DNA of 64,000 bases, taken from assembly GCA_009908505.1 (NCBI GenBank), contig JAAAPD010000005.1:1-64000 (forward strand), in the 5' to 3' direction. Shown here one piece after another: positions 37,142-47,217 of this stretch. Source of the stretch: Alphaproteobacteria bacterium. GTDB lineage: Bacteria > Pseudomonadota > Alphaproteobacteria > Rhodobacterales > Rhodobacteraceae. The stretch's first letter is position 1. The number at the start of each line of letters is the position of its first letter. The notes beneath the pieces are model-generated. The model ran no database searches and was not told where the DNA came from. It was given only the letters and a program-made list of their open reading frames with translations. Made by a program: the position numbers and the translations under genes.

Positions 37142-39697
37142 CTATCCCTGCGATCCGTGTTTCGCTTCCAGAAACAGTTGAGCGGCGGAAAGTCGCGCAA
37201 CCGGCACCCGGAACGGCGAGCAGGACACGTAATCGAACCCGTTCCGCCGGCAGAAATCTATCGCTGCCCGGTCGCCGCCATGTTCGCCACAGATCGACAG
37301 GGTGACATCCGGGTGCCCCTGGCGGCCGCGATCCGCGCCGATCTGCAGCAACTCGCCGACGCCGTCCAGGTCGAGCTTGTGAAACGGGTCCTCGTCGTAG
37401 ACGCCCAGCCGCACGTAGTCCGACATGAAGCGCCCGGCATCGTCGCGCGACAGCCCATAGGTCATCTGGGTCAGGTCGTTGGTGCCGAAGGACAGGAAGG
37501 CCGCGTGCTGCGCGATGTCGGCGGCGCGCAGGGCGGCGCGCGGCGTTTCGACCATGACGCCCAGTCGGTAGTCGAATGCGGCCCCGGTTTCGGCGCGCAC
37601 CGCCGCGGCCACCGCGTCGATCCGGCCCTGGATCAGTTCGACCTCTTTCATGGCGCTGACCAGCGGGATCATGATTTCCGGCACCACCGGCGCGCCGGTC
37701 TGGCTGGCGGCGATGGTGGCCTCGAAGATGGCGCGGGCCTGCATCTCGTAGATTTCCGGCACGGTTACGCCCAGCCGCACGCCGCGCATCCCCAGCATGG
37801 GGTTGTATTCCTCGAGCTGCTCGATCCGCTCGACCACCTGGCTGAGCGGCAGGTCCAGCACGTCGGCCAGGTCGCGCATGCCGGATTTGCCCGAGGGCAG
37901 GAATTCGTGCAGCGGCGGGTCGAACAGTCGGATGCAAACCGGCAGCCCCTCCATGATGCGGAAGACCTCGGTGAAATCGGCGCGCTGCAGGGGCAGCAAC
38001 CGGTCCAGCACGGCGGCGCGCCCCTCGGGCGTGTCCGAGAAGATCATCTCGTGCATCAGGTTGACGCGGTCGCTTTCGAAGAACATGTGCTCGGTCCGGC
38101 AAAGGCCGATCCCCTGGGCCATGAAGTTGCGCGCGCTCTGGGCGTCGGCGGGGGTGTCGGCATTGGCGCGGATTCCGATATCGCGCAGCTCGTCGGCCCA
38201 GGTCAGGAGCGTCTGAAAGGCATCGTCCAGCGCCGCCTCGACCATCGCGGCCTGGCCGTTGAGGATCTGGCCCGTGGTGCCATCGACCGTGACGATATCG
38301 CCTTCGGTGAAGATGCGGCCGCGCGGCCCCTTGAACTGGCGCTTGCGTTCATCGATCACCAGCTCGTCGGCCCCCACCACGCAAGGCAGGCCCAGCCCGC
38401 GCCCGATCACCGCCGCGTGGCTGGTGATGCCGCCGCGCACCGTCACCACCGCCTCGGCGGCGTGCATGCCGCGAATGTCCTCGGGGGTGGTTTCGCGGCG
38501 GACCAGCACGCAAGGCTCGTTGCGCGCGGCGCTTGCCTGTGCCTCGTAGGGGGAAAAGACCAGCCGGCCGGCCGCCGCGCCGGGGCTGGCGGCGATGCCG
38601 GTGGTGATCACGTCCCGTTCGGCCGCCACATCGACCTGCCGGTGCAGCAGTTCCGACAGCGCGTCCGGGTCGACCCGCTTGATCGCCTCTTCGCGGGGGA
38701 TGACCCCGTCCTGGGCCAGGTCCACCGCGACGCGCACCGCCGCGCGGCTCGATCGCTGCACTCGGATCGCGTCCAGCACCATGACCTCGCAATCATGGAC
38801 CACGAACTTGACTTCCATCTCTTCGCGCAGGTGGTCGCGGCAGGCCTTGCCAAAATCCAGCAAGCGGGCAAAGATCTCGGGGCAGCGCTCTTCCAGCGAG
38901 GGGCCGCGCGGATCGCGGGTCAGGAACAGCGTGCCGTCCTGGTCGCGCAGGTCCTCGCCACTGATGGCCTGGGCCTTGTAGCGGCCGGTCACCTGGCGTT
39001 GCCCGGTGCCCGCGTCGATGAACTGGATGACGCCATAGCCGCTTTCGCCGGGCCCGATCCCGAGGGCCATTTCCTGCACAACCAGACCCAGCCCGGCATC
39101 GGCTGGCGCGCCCTTGGCTTGGCGCAGCAGGCGCGCGCTGGTGCCGTCCCAAGCCCGTGCCATGGACCGCAGCACCTCGGCCAACTGGGTCTCGGCCTCT
39201 TGCGGGAAGGGTTCGTCCATCTCGGCCTCGTAGACCGCGAGCATGGCGTTGAGATTGTCGATGCTGGGATGCGCAGAGGCATCGAATTCGTCGGCGTCCA
39301 GCCGCGCCACGTGAATGGCGTAGGACTGCACGAAGGACATGTAGAGCCGCGTCGCCATCGCTTCGCCGATCCGGCCGCACAGCTCTTCGTGCTTGGCGGC
39401 GTTCATGCCGATATTGAGCATCGCGCCGGGTCCGCCCCAATCGGGGTTCAGGCTGGACGGGCGCACGGACAGCAGCGGCAGGGTTGAAAATTCGCGCAGG
39501 ATGGCCCCCGCATGGGGCGGATCGCCGGCCGCGATACGCCGCACCGCGTCAAAGGACAGCGCCACGGTCTTGGGCACCGGGAAATCGAGCCGCACCAGTC
39601 GTTGCAGGCATTTCGCACGCCCGCCATGAACCTCGGCCGCCATGGGGGCGGTCCGGGTGATGACGCACATGTCCTTCAATGTCACGACTTTCTGCAT
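37142..39697 (-). CDS. Divergent pyruvate, phosphate dikinase-like protein
   Basis: This 851-residue protein aligns in domain order with PPDK: ATP-grasp-like half, central phosphohistidine domain, and PEP/pyruvate TIM barrel. The swivelling domain keeps GGITSHAAVIGRGLGLPCVVG (phospho-His). The barrel keeps GIGLCRTEHMFF, NPMLGMRGVRL and SFGTNDLTQMTYGLSRDDAGRF. The ATP half is altered: VHGGRAKCL replaces the usual GGKGANL, and VRPSSLNPDWGGPGAMLNIGMN replaces VRSGA..SMPGMM. ATG 39697 has AGGAG seven bases upstream. It lies downstream of glyS on the same strand. Confidence 0.8.
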   Translation of the reverse strand: MQKVVTLKDMCVITRTAPMAAEVHGGRAKCLQRLVRLDFPVPKTVALSFDAVRRIAAGDPPHAGAILREFSTLPLLSVRPSSLNPDWGGPGAMLNIGMNAAKHEELCGRIGEAMATRLYMSFVQSYAIHVARLDADEFDASAHPSIDNLNAMLAVYEAEMDEPFPQEAETQLAEVLRSMARAWDGTSARLLRQAKGAPADAGLGLVVQEMALGIGPGESGYGVIQFIDAGTGQRQVTGRYKAQAISGEDLRDQDGTLFLTRDPRGPSLEERCPEIFARLLDFGKACRDHLREEMEVKFVVHDCEVMVLDAIRVQRSSRAAVRVAVDLAQDGVIPREEAIKRVDPDALSELLHRQVDVAAERDVITTGIAASPGAAAGRLVFSPYEAQASAARNEPCVLVRRETTPEDIRGMHAAEAVVTVRGGITSHAAVIGRGLGLPCVVGADELVIDERKRQFKGPRGRIFTEGDIVTVDGTTGQILNGQAAMVEAALDDAFQTLLTWADELRDIGIRANADTPADAQSARNFMAQGIGLCRTEHMFFESDRVNLMHEMIFSDTPEGRAAVLDRLLPLQRADFTEVFRIMEGLPVCIRLFDPPLHEFLPSGKSGMRDLADVLDLPLSQVVERIEQLEEYNPMLGMRGVRLGVTVPEIYEMQARAIFEATIAASQTGAPVVPEIMIPLVSAMKEVELIQGRIDAVAAAVRAETGAAFDYRLGVMVETPRAALRAADIAQHAAFLSFGTNDLTQMTYGLSRDDAGRFMSDYVRLGVYDEDPFHKLDLDGVGELLQIGADRGRQGHPDVTLSICGEHGGDRAAIDFCRRNGFDYVSCSPFRVPVARLSAAQLFLEAKHGSQG

Positions 39698-39785
39698 TGC
39701 AGCACTCCTGTTGTGCTGCACATTAGGGCAAGGGCGATTCGGCGCAAGCCTAACGTAACACTTTCACGACCGACAGGCGGGGGGT

Positions 39786-42014
39786 CTAGCCCTCGATCCG
39801 GCGCAGGTCGGCCACGCCCAGGCAGGTCGTGCGGATGCGAGAGAGCAGGTTCAGCCGGTTGCGGCGCAGGATGTCGTTGTCGGTGTTGATCTGGACCTGT
39901 TCGAAAAAGGCGTCGATCGGTGCGCGCAGATCGGCCATGGCGGACATGGCGGCGGCGAAATCTTCGGCCTCCATCGCGGGGGTGATCCGGGTATCGGCCG
40001 CGTCGAGCGCGGCAAAAAGGGCCTTTTCCGCGTCGGTCTCGGCGAATTTCGCATCGGCACCAAAGGAATACTCGACCCCGTCCTTTTCCTCGGCCTGGGT
40101 GAGGATGTTGTTGGCGCGCTTGAAGCCCTGGATCAGGTTTTCGCCATCCTCGGTGCGCAGGAAATCGGCCAGCGCCTCGGCCCGGCGCACCAGAAGCGCC
40201 AGGTCGTCATTGCCCGGCATGGCCAGCGAGGCGTCGATCACGTCATGGGGGATGCCCTCATCGCGCAGATGGACCTTGAGGCGGTCATGGAAGAAGGCAA
40301 GGAGGTCGTCACTGGCATCGGGCAGTTTTTCCTGCACCAGCTTGGTGACCGGCCCGGCCTTCTTGCCGCGGGTTTCGACCACGGCGCGATAGGCGGCGCC
40401 GAACACGCCGTGATCTGCGATCTCGTCCAGGATTTCCCCCAGCGTGTCAATCTCGTCATCGGCCACGTCGGCGCGGTTCAGTTCGACCTTGTGACGCAGA
40501 AGCTGCGCGTCGATGAACCGGTCGAGCCGCAGGTGCAGACCGTTGGCCAGGACAAGACGGATGATCCCTAGCGCGGCGCGGCGCAGGGCGAACGGGTCCT
40601 TGGACCCCGTCGGTTTCTCGTCGATGGCCCAGAAGCCTGCCAGCTTGTCGATCTTGTCCGCCAGCGAAACGGCGATCGAGACCGGCGCCGAAGGCACGTC
40701 GTCGGACGGGCCAAGGGGCGCGTAGTGGTCTTCGCAGGCGGCGGCGATCTCGGCGTCGAAGCCGGCGGCCTCGGCATAGTAGCGGCCCATCAGCCCCTGG
40801 AGTTCGGGAAATTCATAGACCATCTCGCTGGCCAGGTCGGCCTTGGCGATGCGCGCCGCCTTTTCCGCGATCTCGGGCGTGATGCCCACGGAGGGGGCGA
40901 TGTTGCGGGCCAGCGCGGCGATCCGGTCGATGCGGTCCTGTTCGCTGCCGAGTTGGCCGTGGAACGTCACGTTGGCCAGGCTCTCCAGCCACGGCCCCAT
41001 GCCGGCCTTGGCCACGCGCAGATCGTTTTCCCAGAAGAATTTCGCGTCGGACAGCCGGGCGGCCAGCACCTTTTGATTGCCCGCCAGGATGGTCTTGCCG
41101 CCATCGGGGGCCTCGATATTGGCGACGGTGACGAAACGGCTGATCTGCCCGGTCTTGTCGCGCACCGAGAAGAATTTCTGGTGCTCCTTCATCGAGGTCT
41201 GCAGCACCTCGGGGGGCAATTTCAGGAAATCGTCATCGATCTGGCCCAGCAGGACCACCGGCCATTCGACCAGCCCGGCGACCTCGGCCAGCAGGCCCTT
41301 GTCCTCGACCAGGTCCAGCCCGGCGGCAAAGGCCTGGTTGGACGCCTCTTGCCAGATATGCTCGGCGCGTTCCTCGGGGCGCAGCAGGACCTTGGCCTTC
41401 TTCAGCTTGGCCTCGTAATCGTCGAACGAGGTCACGGGGAACGCGCCCGGCGCCATGAAGCGGTGCCCGCGCGTGGTGGTGCCGGCGCGGATACCGTCGA
41501 TCTCCAGTGGCACGGGCTCGGCGCCGTCTTCGGTGGTCAGGATGCACAGGATCGAATGCAGCGGCCGGACCCAGCGCAGCGCTCCCGCGCCCCAGCGCAT
41601 CGACTTGGGCCAGGGGAAATGTCGGATGACGTCTTCCACGACCTCGGCCACGATTTCGGGCGCCTTGCGGCCCTTTCTCTCGATCACGGCGAAATAGACC
41701 TCGCCCTTGCCGGTGTCGCGGATTTCCAGCGCGTTCTTCTCGACACCCGCCCCGCGGCAGAACCCTTCGATGGCCTTGTCCGGCGCACCGACATTCGGCC
41801 CCTTTCGTTCCTCCCGGGTGTCGGGACTTTCGGCTGACAGCCCTTCGATGGACAGCGCCAAGCGGCGCGGCGTGTGGAACGCGCCGGCGCCCGCATAGGT
41901 CAGTCCGGCCTCGACCAGCCCGTCGGTGACAAGGCGCTTCAGGTCGGCGGCGGCCTTGGCCTGCATCCGCGCGGGGATTTCCTCGGAGAAGAGTTCGATC
42001 AGAAGATCAGGCAT
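39786..42014 (-). CDS. glyS: Glycyl-tRNA synthetase beta subunit
   Basis: This 742-residue protein has the family N-terminus MPDLLIELFSEEIPARMQ, AFHTPRRLAL, RKGPNVGAPDKAIEGF and FLKLPPEVLQTSMKEHQKFF. The C-terminal DALR-like anticodon-binding domain ends NRLNLLSRI. With the alpha subunit it charges tRNA-Gly. Length exceeds the E. coli 689 residues. The start is one base after the stop of the DUF6446-type gene, showing tight coupling with glyQ. Confidence 0.97.
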   Translation of the reverse strand: MPDLLIELFSEEIPARMQAKAAADLKRLVTDGLVEAGLTYAGAGAFHTPRRLALSIEGLSAESPDTREERKGPNVGAPDKAIEGFCRGAGVEKNALEIRDTGKGEVYFAVIERKGRKAPEIVAEVVEDVIRHFPWPKSMRWGAGALRWVRPLHSILCILTTEDGAEPVPLEIDGIRAGTTTRGHRFMAPGAFPVTSFDDYEAKLKKAKVLLRPEERAEHIWQEASNQAFAAGLDLVEDKGLLAEVAGLVEWPVVLLGQIDDDFLKLPPEVLQTSMKEHQKFFSVRDKTGQISRFVTVANIEAPDGGKTILAGNQKVLAARLSDAKFFWENDLRVAKAGMGPWLESLANVTFHGQLGSEQDRIDRIAALARNIAPSVGITPEIAEKAARIAKADLASEMVYEFPELQGLMGRYYAEAAGFDAEIAAACEDHYAPLGPSDDVPSAPVSIAVSLADKIDKLAGFWAIDEKPTGSKDPFALRRAALGIIRLVLANGLHLRLDRFIDAQLLRHKVELNRADVADDEIDTLGEILDEIADHGVFGAAYRAVVETRGKKAGPVTKLVQEKLPDASDDLLAFFHDRLKVHLRDEGIPHDVIDASLAMPGNDDLALLVRRAEALADFLRTEDGENLIQGFKRANNILTQAEEKDGVEYSFGADAKFAETDAEKALFAALDAADTRITPAMEAEDFAAAMSAMADLRAPIDAFFEQVQINTDNDILRRNRLNLLSRIRTTCLGVADLRRIEG

Positions 42015-42015
42015 G

Positions 42016-42542
42016 TCAGTAGGACTCCGGGGGTTCGGGGCAGTCATCGGGGGCGGGGTCACCGTCGAAGACGACTTCGCCGCAGCGGTTGATCTGGTGC
42101 CAGACGAAGCCGCGCCCGTCGGGCAGGACGGCAACCATGCGGTTGATGCCGTATTCGATGTTCTCGACGCCCATGAACCCGATCGCTTCGCCGTTTTCCA
42201 GCGCATCGCCGATCGCCTGGGCGTCGTAGCAGTCGAACCAGCCTGGACCTGTCAACGGCACGGCCTCGTCACTGATGACATAGGTTTCGCTCAGCAGGGC
42301 CTGCGACAGCGGCGTGTCGAAACAGGCGCGGAACCGGATCGGGCTGCTGTTGGAATCGATGGCCTCGAAATTCTCGTAGGGGATGATCTCGGGCCGGCCC
42401 GAAACGACCGAGGTCAGCTGCACCTCGCCGGCCTCTTGCGCCGAGACCTCGTCGTAATAGGCATAGACTTGGAGATAATAGAGCGACACACCCGCCACGA
42501 GCGCGGTCAGAACGATACCCACGATTGCAATCCTCGCCGCGT

Positions 42543-42546
<4 letters not shown>
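42016..42546 (-). CDS. DUF6446-type membrane-anchored protein between glyQ and glyS
   Basis: This 176-residue protein has a single N-terminal membrane segment ([20 protein letters not shown]) and a soluble domain with three to four cysteines ([36 protein letters not shown] and DDCPEPPE). Its ATG overlaps the glyQ stop (ATGA), and glyS starts one base after its stop. The conserved insertion between two subunits of one enzyme is known in Rhodobacteraceae, but the role is unknown. The soluble domain would be periplasmic if the helix is an uncleaved anchor. Confidence 0.85.
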
Positions 42547-43463
<917 letters not shown>

Positions 43464-43520
43464 TGGGCGCGGCCTTTCACTTGGCGTCGCGCGGGCCGTG
43501 CCGGGGCAGGGCAGCGCGGG

Positions 43521-43552
43521 GTCGATACGGGTTCGATGCAGGTTCGATACGG
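43521..43552. repeat. Three phased GTTCGATACGG-like repeats upstream of glyQ
   Basis: GTCGATACGG (43521-43530), GTTCGATGCAG (43531-43541) and GTTCGATACGG (43542-43552) occur as head-to-tail copies of 10-11 bases, i.e. one helical turn apart. They lie in the divergent region between glyQ and the trypsin-like gene, about 60 bases from the glyQ start, so they could be a regulator-binding array. Confidence 0.5.
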
Positions 43553-43731
43553 GCGCTTCAATAGGCGGGGCGGCGCGCAGGGTCAATGCGCGCGCCTGTG
43601 CGCGGCATGGCATTTTCAGGGTGCAAAGCGCCGCCGGTTTGGTAAGTTGACCAGCGGGGCGGCAGGCGGGCGACACCCGCCGCCGGACGGACCATGACGA
43701 CGACGCGGATCAAAACGGGGATGATAACGGT

Positions 43732-45498
43732 ATGTTGCGCAGCCTGACGGGGTTTCTTTTCGGTTTGGTGCTGGCCTTCGCGGTTGGCCTTGCGGCCACG
43801 GGCGAGGTCCGGGCGCAGCAATCCAGCTGGGTCCAGATCGAGGCCCAGCGCACCCTGACCGGCGCGCAGGAGGCTGCGCGCAGCTACGCGGCGGCGGGCG
43901 TGGCCGATGTGAACGGGTTCCTTCTGGGAACGGGCTGGTACGGCATCGCGCTGGGGCCCTATTCGCAGCCCGAGGCCCAGGCGGTGCGGCGAACCCTGCG
44001 CGCCCGGGGCCTGATCCCCTCGGACAGTTACGTCGTCGATGGCAGCCAGTTCCGCCAGCGCTATTGGCCCGCCGGGGTGACGGGCACCGCGGGGGCCGAA
44101 ACCGGGCAGGCGGGCGAGGACGCCCCCGAGGCGATGTCCGAGGCCGAGCCGGAGCCGATCCAGGTCCCCGACGAGACCGTGTCCCAGGCCCGCGCCGCCG
44201 AACGTCAGCTCAGCCGCGATGAAAAGCGTGAACTGCAGACCATGCTGCAATGGGCCGGGGTCTATGGCGGCGCCATCGACGGTCTGTTCGGCCGGGGCAC
44301 CCGCGGCGCCATGGCCGCCTGGCAGGAGGCCAACAATCACGAGGTGACAGGCGTCATGACCACCGGCCAGCGGGCTGAACTGCGGACCGCCTACAACGCC
44401 ATTCTCGACGGCATGGATCTGCAGCTGGTGCGCGACGACGCGGCCGGGATCGAGATGCTGATCCCCACCGGCGTCGTGTCCTTCGAGGCCTATGATCCGC
44501 CTTTCGCGCGCTATTCAGCGTCGGGCGAGTTGGACGCGCAGGCCCTGCTGATCTCGCAGCCCGGTGACGAAACCCGCATGTTCGGCCTTTACGAGATCAT
44601 GCAGACACTGGAGATCGTGCCCCCGGATGGCCCGCGCGAGCGCAATTCGCGCGGTTTCACCATCGAGGGAATCGGCGACGAGGTGCATTCCTTTACCAGC
44701 GTGTCTCTTGAAAACGGCGCCATCAAGGGTTTTACCCTGGTCTGGCCCGCCGGGGACGAGGAGCGCCGCGCGCGCATTCTGTCCGAGATGCGTCCCAGTT
44801 TCACCCGCCTCGACGGCGTTCTCGACCCCGCGATCGCGCCGCCGGACGCGGACCAGGCCATCGACCTGGTTTCGGGGTTGCAGGTGCGCCGGCCCCTGCG
44901 TGACCGCAGCGGATTCTACATCAATGCCGATGGCGACGTTCTGACCACGACCGAGGCGGTCGAGGGCTGTGGCTCGGTCACGCTGGACAAGGATCACGAG
45001 GCCGAGGTCGTGCATCGCGACGACGCGCTGGGCCTTGCGGTTCTGCGCCCGCAGGACCAGCTGGCGCCGCCGTTCGTGGCCGAGTTCCACCTGGGCATCC
45101 CCCGCATCCAGACGCAGGTCGCCGTGGCGGGCTTTCCCTATGGCGGCGTGCTTGCCACACCCGCGCTGACCTTCGGCACCCTCGCCGATATCCGCGGCCT
45201 GAACGGCGAGGAAGAGATCAAACGCCTTTCGATCACGACACAAGAGGGCGATGCCGGCGGGCCGGTCCTCGACAATGGCGGCGCGGTTCTGGGCATGTTG
45301 CTGCCGCGCCGGTCCGAAAACGGCCAGGTCCTGCCACCGGAGGTCTCCTTCTCGGTGGATGCCGAACAGATCATCGGGTCGCTGGGCGGGGCGGGGGTGC
45401 CGGTGCGCACCACGGATTTAACCGCCAGCATGACGCCGGCCGCGCTGACCCAGCTGGCCGCCGACGTGGCCGTTCTGGTCAGTTGCTGGGACGACTAG
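43732..45498 (+). CDS. Exported SPOR-like/peptidoglycan-binding protein with inactive trypsin-like domain
   Basis: This 588-residue protein has a signal peptide (MLRSLTGFLFGLVLAFAVGLAA...). A SPOR-like N-terminal part (GWYGIALGPYSQPEAQAVRRTLRARG) is followed by a peptidoglycan-binding-1 domain near 160-225 (LQTMLQWAGVYGGAIDGLFGRGTRGAMAAWQ), a middle domain, and a trypsin-like C-terminal domain. The expected triad is gone: Glu408 in TEAVEGC replaces His, Gly434 in LGLAVL replaces Asp, and Ala508 in GDAGGPV replaces Ser. It is likely a periplasmic pseudoprotease bound to the wall. Confidence 0.85.
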   Translation: MLRSLTGFLFGLVLAFAVGLAATGEVRAQQSSWVQIEAQRTLTGAQEAARSYAAAGVADVNGFLLGTGWYGIALGPYSQPEAQAVRRTLRARGLIPSDSYVVDGSQFRQRYWPAGVTGTAGAETGQAGEDAPEAMSEAEPEPIQVPDETVSQARAAERQLSRDEKRELQTMLQWAGVYGGAIDGLFGRGTRGAMAAWQEANNHEVTGVMTTGQRAELRTAYNAILDGMDLQLVRDDAAGIEMLIPTGVVSFEAYDPPFARYSASGELDAQALLISQPGDETRMFGLYEIMQTLEIVPPDGPRERNSRGFTIEGIGDEVHSFTSVSLENGAIKGFTLVWPAGDEERRARILSEMRPSFTRLDGVLDPAIAPPDADQAIDLVSGLQVRRPLRDRSGFYINADGDVLTTTEAVEGCGSVTLDKDHEAEVVHRDDALGLAVLRPQDQLAPPFVAEFHLGIPRIQTQVAVAGFPYGGVLATPALTFGTLADIRGLNGEEEIKRLSITTQEGDAGGPVLDNGGAVLGMLLPRRSENGQVLPPEVSFSVDAEQIIGSLGGAGVPVRTTDLTASMTPAALTQLAADVAVLVSCWDD

Positions 45499-45573
45499 GC
45501 CGGTCCGGCGCCATGGGCTTTGCCGGCCCGCGCGACGCGCCCTATCAACGGGATGGCAACAGGAGGACAGCGC

Positions 45574-46707
45574 ATGCCCGCAGATGAGTTTCGCAGCCCC
45601 GTCGACCCCGGCGGGTTGATGGAGTTCTCGGTCGTGTTCACCGACCGGTCGCTGAACCACATGAGCCGGGCCTTCCAGCAGGTCATGCGCGAGCTGCACG
45701 GGATGCTGTGCGAGGTCTATGGCGCGACGGGCGCGGCGATCGTGCCCGGGGGCGGGACCTACGCGATGGAGGCCGTCGCCCGCCAGTTCGGCGCGGGCAA
45801 GCACGCCATGATCCTGCGCAAAGGGTGGTTTTCCTATCGCTGGAGCCAGATTTTCGAGGCGGGCGGGTTCGCCGCCGAGACCACTGTTTTCAAGGCCCGT
45901 CAGACGGGCAATGACAGCCGAGCGCCCTTTGCGCCGGCGCCCATCGAAGAGGTGACCAAGGCGATCCGCGCGGCGCGCCCGCACGTGGTGTTTGCCCCGC
46001 ACGTGGAAACCAGCGCCGGGATCATCCTGCCCGACGCTTACGTCACCGCGCTGGCCGAAGCCGCGCACGAGGTCGGCGCGCTGATGGTGCTGGATTGCAT
46101 CGCCTCGGGCTGCGCCTGGGTCGACATGGAAAAGACCGGCGTCGACGTGCTTATCTCGGCGCCGCAAAAGGGCTGGTCCTCGACCCCCTCGGCGGGGTTG
46201 GTGATGCTCGGCCAGGCGGCGCTGGACCGGCTGGACCAGACGCAATCGGACAGTTTCGCGCTGGACCTCGGGAAATGGCGCCAGATCATGGAGGCCTACC
46301 TGAACGGCGGCCATGCCTATCACGCGACCATGCCCACCGACAGCCTGCGCGCCTTCCGCGACACGATGCTGGAAACCCGCGAGATCGGATTCGAGGCCCT
46401 GCGCGATGCCCAGTGGAAACTGGGCGACGGGGTGCGCGCCCTGATGGCCGAAAAAGGGCTGCGCTCGGTGGCCGCCGAGGGATACGGCGCGCCGGGCGTG
46501 GTGGTGTGCTACACCGATGATCCCGACATCCAGAACGGGTCGAAATTCGCGGCCCGAGGCATGCAGATCGCCGCCGGCGTGCCGCTGGCCGTGGACGAGC
46601 CCGAGAATTTCCGCACCTTCCGCATCGGCCTGTTCGGGCTGGACAAGCTTGGGGATGTGGACGCCACGCTGGCACGGTTCCGCGCGGTGGCCGACCGGGT
46701 GCTGTGA
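45574..46707 (+). CDS. Class V aminotransferase (alanine-glyoxylate / serine-pyruvate type)
   Basis: This 377-residue fold-type I PLP enzyme has VPGGGTYAMEAVARQ near residue 60, APHVETSAGIILPD, LDCIASGCAWVDM (PLP Asp) and SAPQKGWSSTPSAGL (PLP Lys). It resembles AGXT-like aminotransferases, including those acting on 2-aminoethylphosphonate or aspartate, but no phosphonate genes are nearby. AGGAGG at 45561-45566 supports ATG 45574. The exact amino donor is uncertain. Confidence 0.85.
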   Translation: MPADEFRSPVDPGGLMEFSVVFTDRSLNHMSRAFQQVMRELHGMLCEVYGATGAAIVPGGGTYAMEAVARQFGAGKHAMILRKGWFSYRWSQIFEAGGFAAETTVFKARQTGNDSRAPFAPAPIEEVTKAIRAARPHVVFAPHVETSAGIILPDAYVTALAEAAHEVGALMVLDCIASGCAWVDMEKTGVDVLISAPQKGWSSTPSAGLVMLGQAALDRLDQTQSDSFALDLGKWRQIMEAYLNGGHAYHATMPTDSLRAFRDTMLETREIGFEALRDAQWKLGDGVRALMAEKGLRSVAAEGYGAPGVVVCYTDDPDIQNGSKFAARGMQIAAGVPLAVDEPENFRTFRIGLFGLDKLGDVDATLARFRAVADRVL

Positions 46708-46820
46708 CCGGACGGGCCATACGGCTGAATTCCGCTCCGCGCGCCCATGGGCACTGGCCGTCGCGCCGGACGGAGCATAGAGTCGCACCGCAAGCAGACG
46801 GGAAGGATATTGGGGATCAT

Positions 46821-47216
46821 ATGTCCGGCGACTACGACGACTTGACAGGGCCCGCCCGGGACCGCCGCCGCTATTTCACCCGCGCCTGGGTGATCTCGAT
46901 GCTGCGGGGGCGCGAAAACCTTGGCGACACCTTCTGGGTCGGCTGTCTGGGGATGTGGCTCATGGCCGCGCCGGCTGCGGTGCTCGGGGCGGTGCTGTTG
47001 CGCGGATTCGGCGCGGGGCCCGGCCTTCTGGCGATGGCGCAACTGGTCTTCTTCGGCGTGCTGGCGGCCTGGTTTCTGGCGCTGACCCGGGCGGTCTGGT
47101 GCGCCGCGCGGCGCACCCCGCAGGCCGGGGCCTGGCGCTGGGCCGGGCTGGCGATCGCGCTTGTCCAGGGCCTGGCCTGCCTCGCCCTGGCGCTGTTGCC
47201 GCTGGCGGGGGGCTGA
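46821..47216 (+). CDS. Small multi-span membrane protein, unknown
   Basis: This 131-residue protein has a polar, arginine-rich N-terminus (GPARDRRRYFTRAWVISML) and three hydrophobic segments (LGMWLMAAPAAVLGAVLL, AMAQLVFFGVLAAWFLAL, LAIALVQGLACLALALL). I do not recognise the family. It lies one base ahead of DUF1007 and a NicO transporter on the same strand, so an association with metal transport is possible but unproven. Confidence 0.6.
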   Translation: MSGDYDDLTGPARDRRRYFTRAWVISMLRGRENLGDTFWVGCLGMWLMAAPAAVLGAVLLRGFGAGPGLLAMAQLVFFGVLAAWFLALTRAVWCAARRTPQAGAWRWAGLAIALVQGLACLALALLPLAGG

Positions 47217-47217
47217 T

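Noticed and set aside
36983-39487. Long plus-strand open frame opposite the PPDK-like gene
   Set aside because: Antisense frame of a conserved gene with His/Gly/Asp-rich composition typical of G+C shadow frames.
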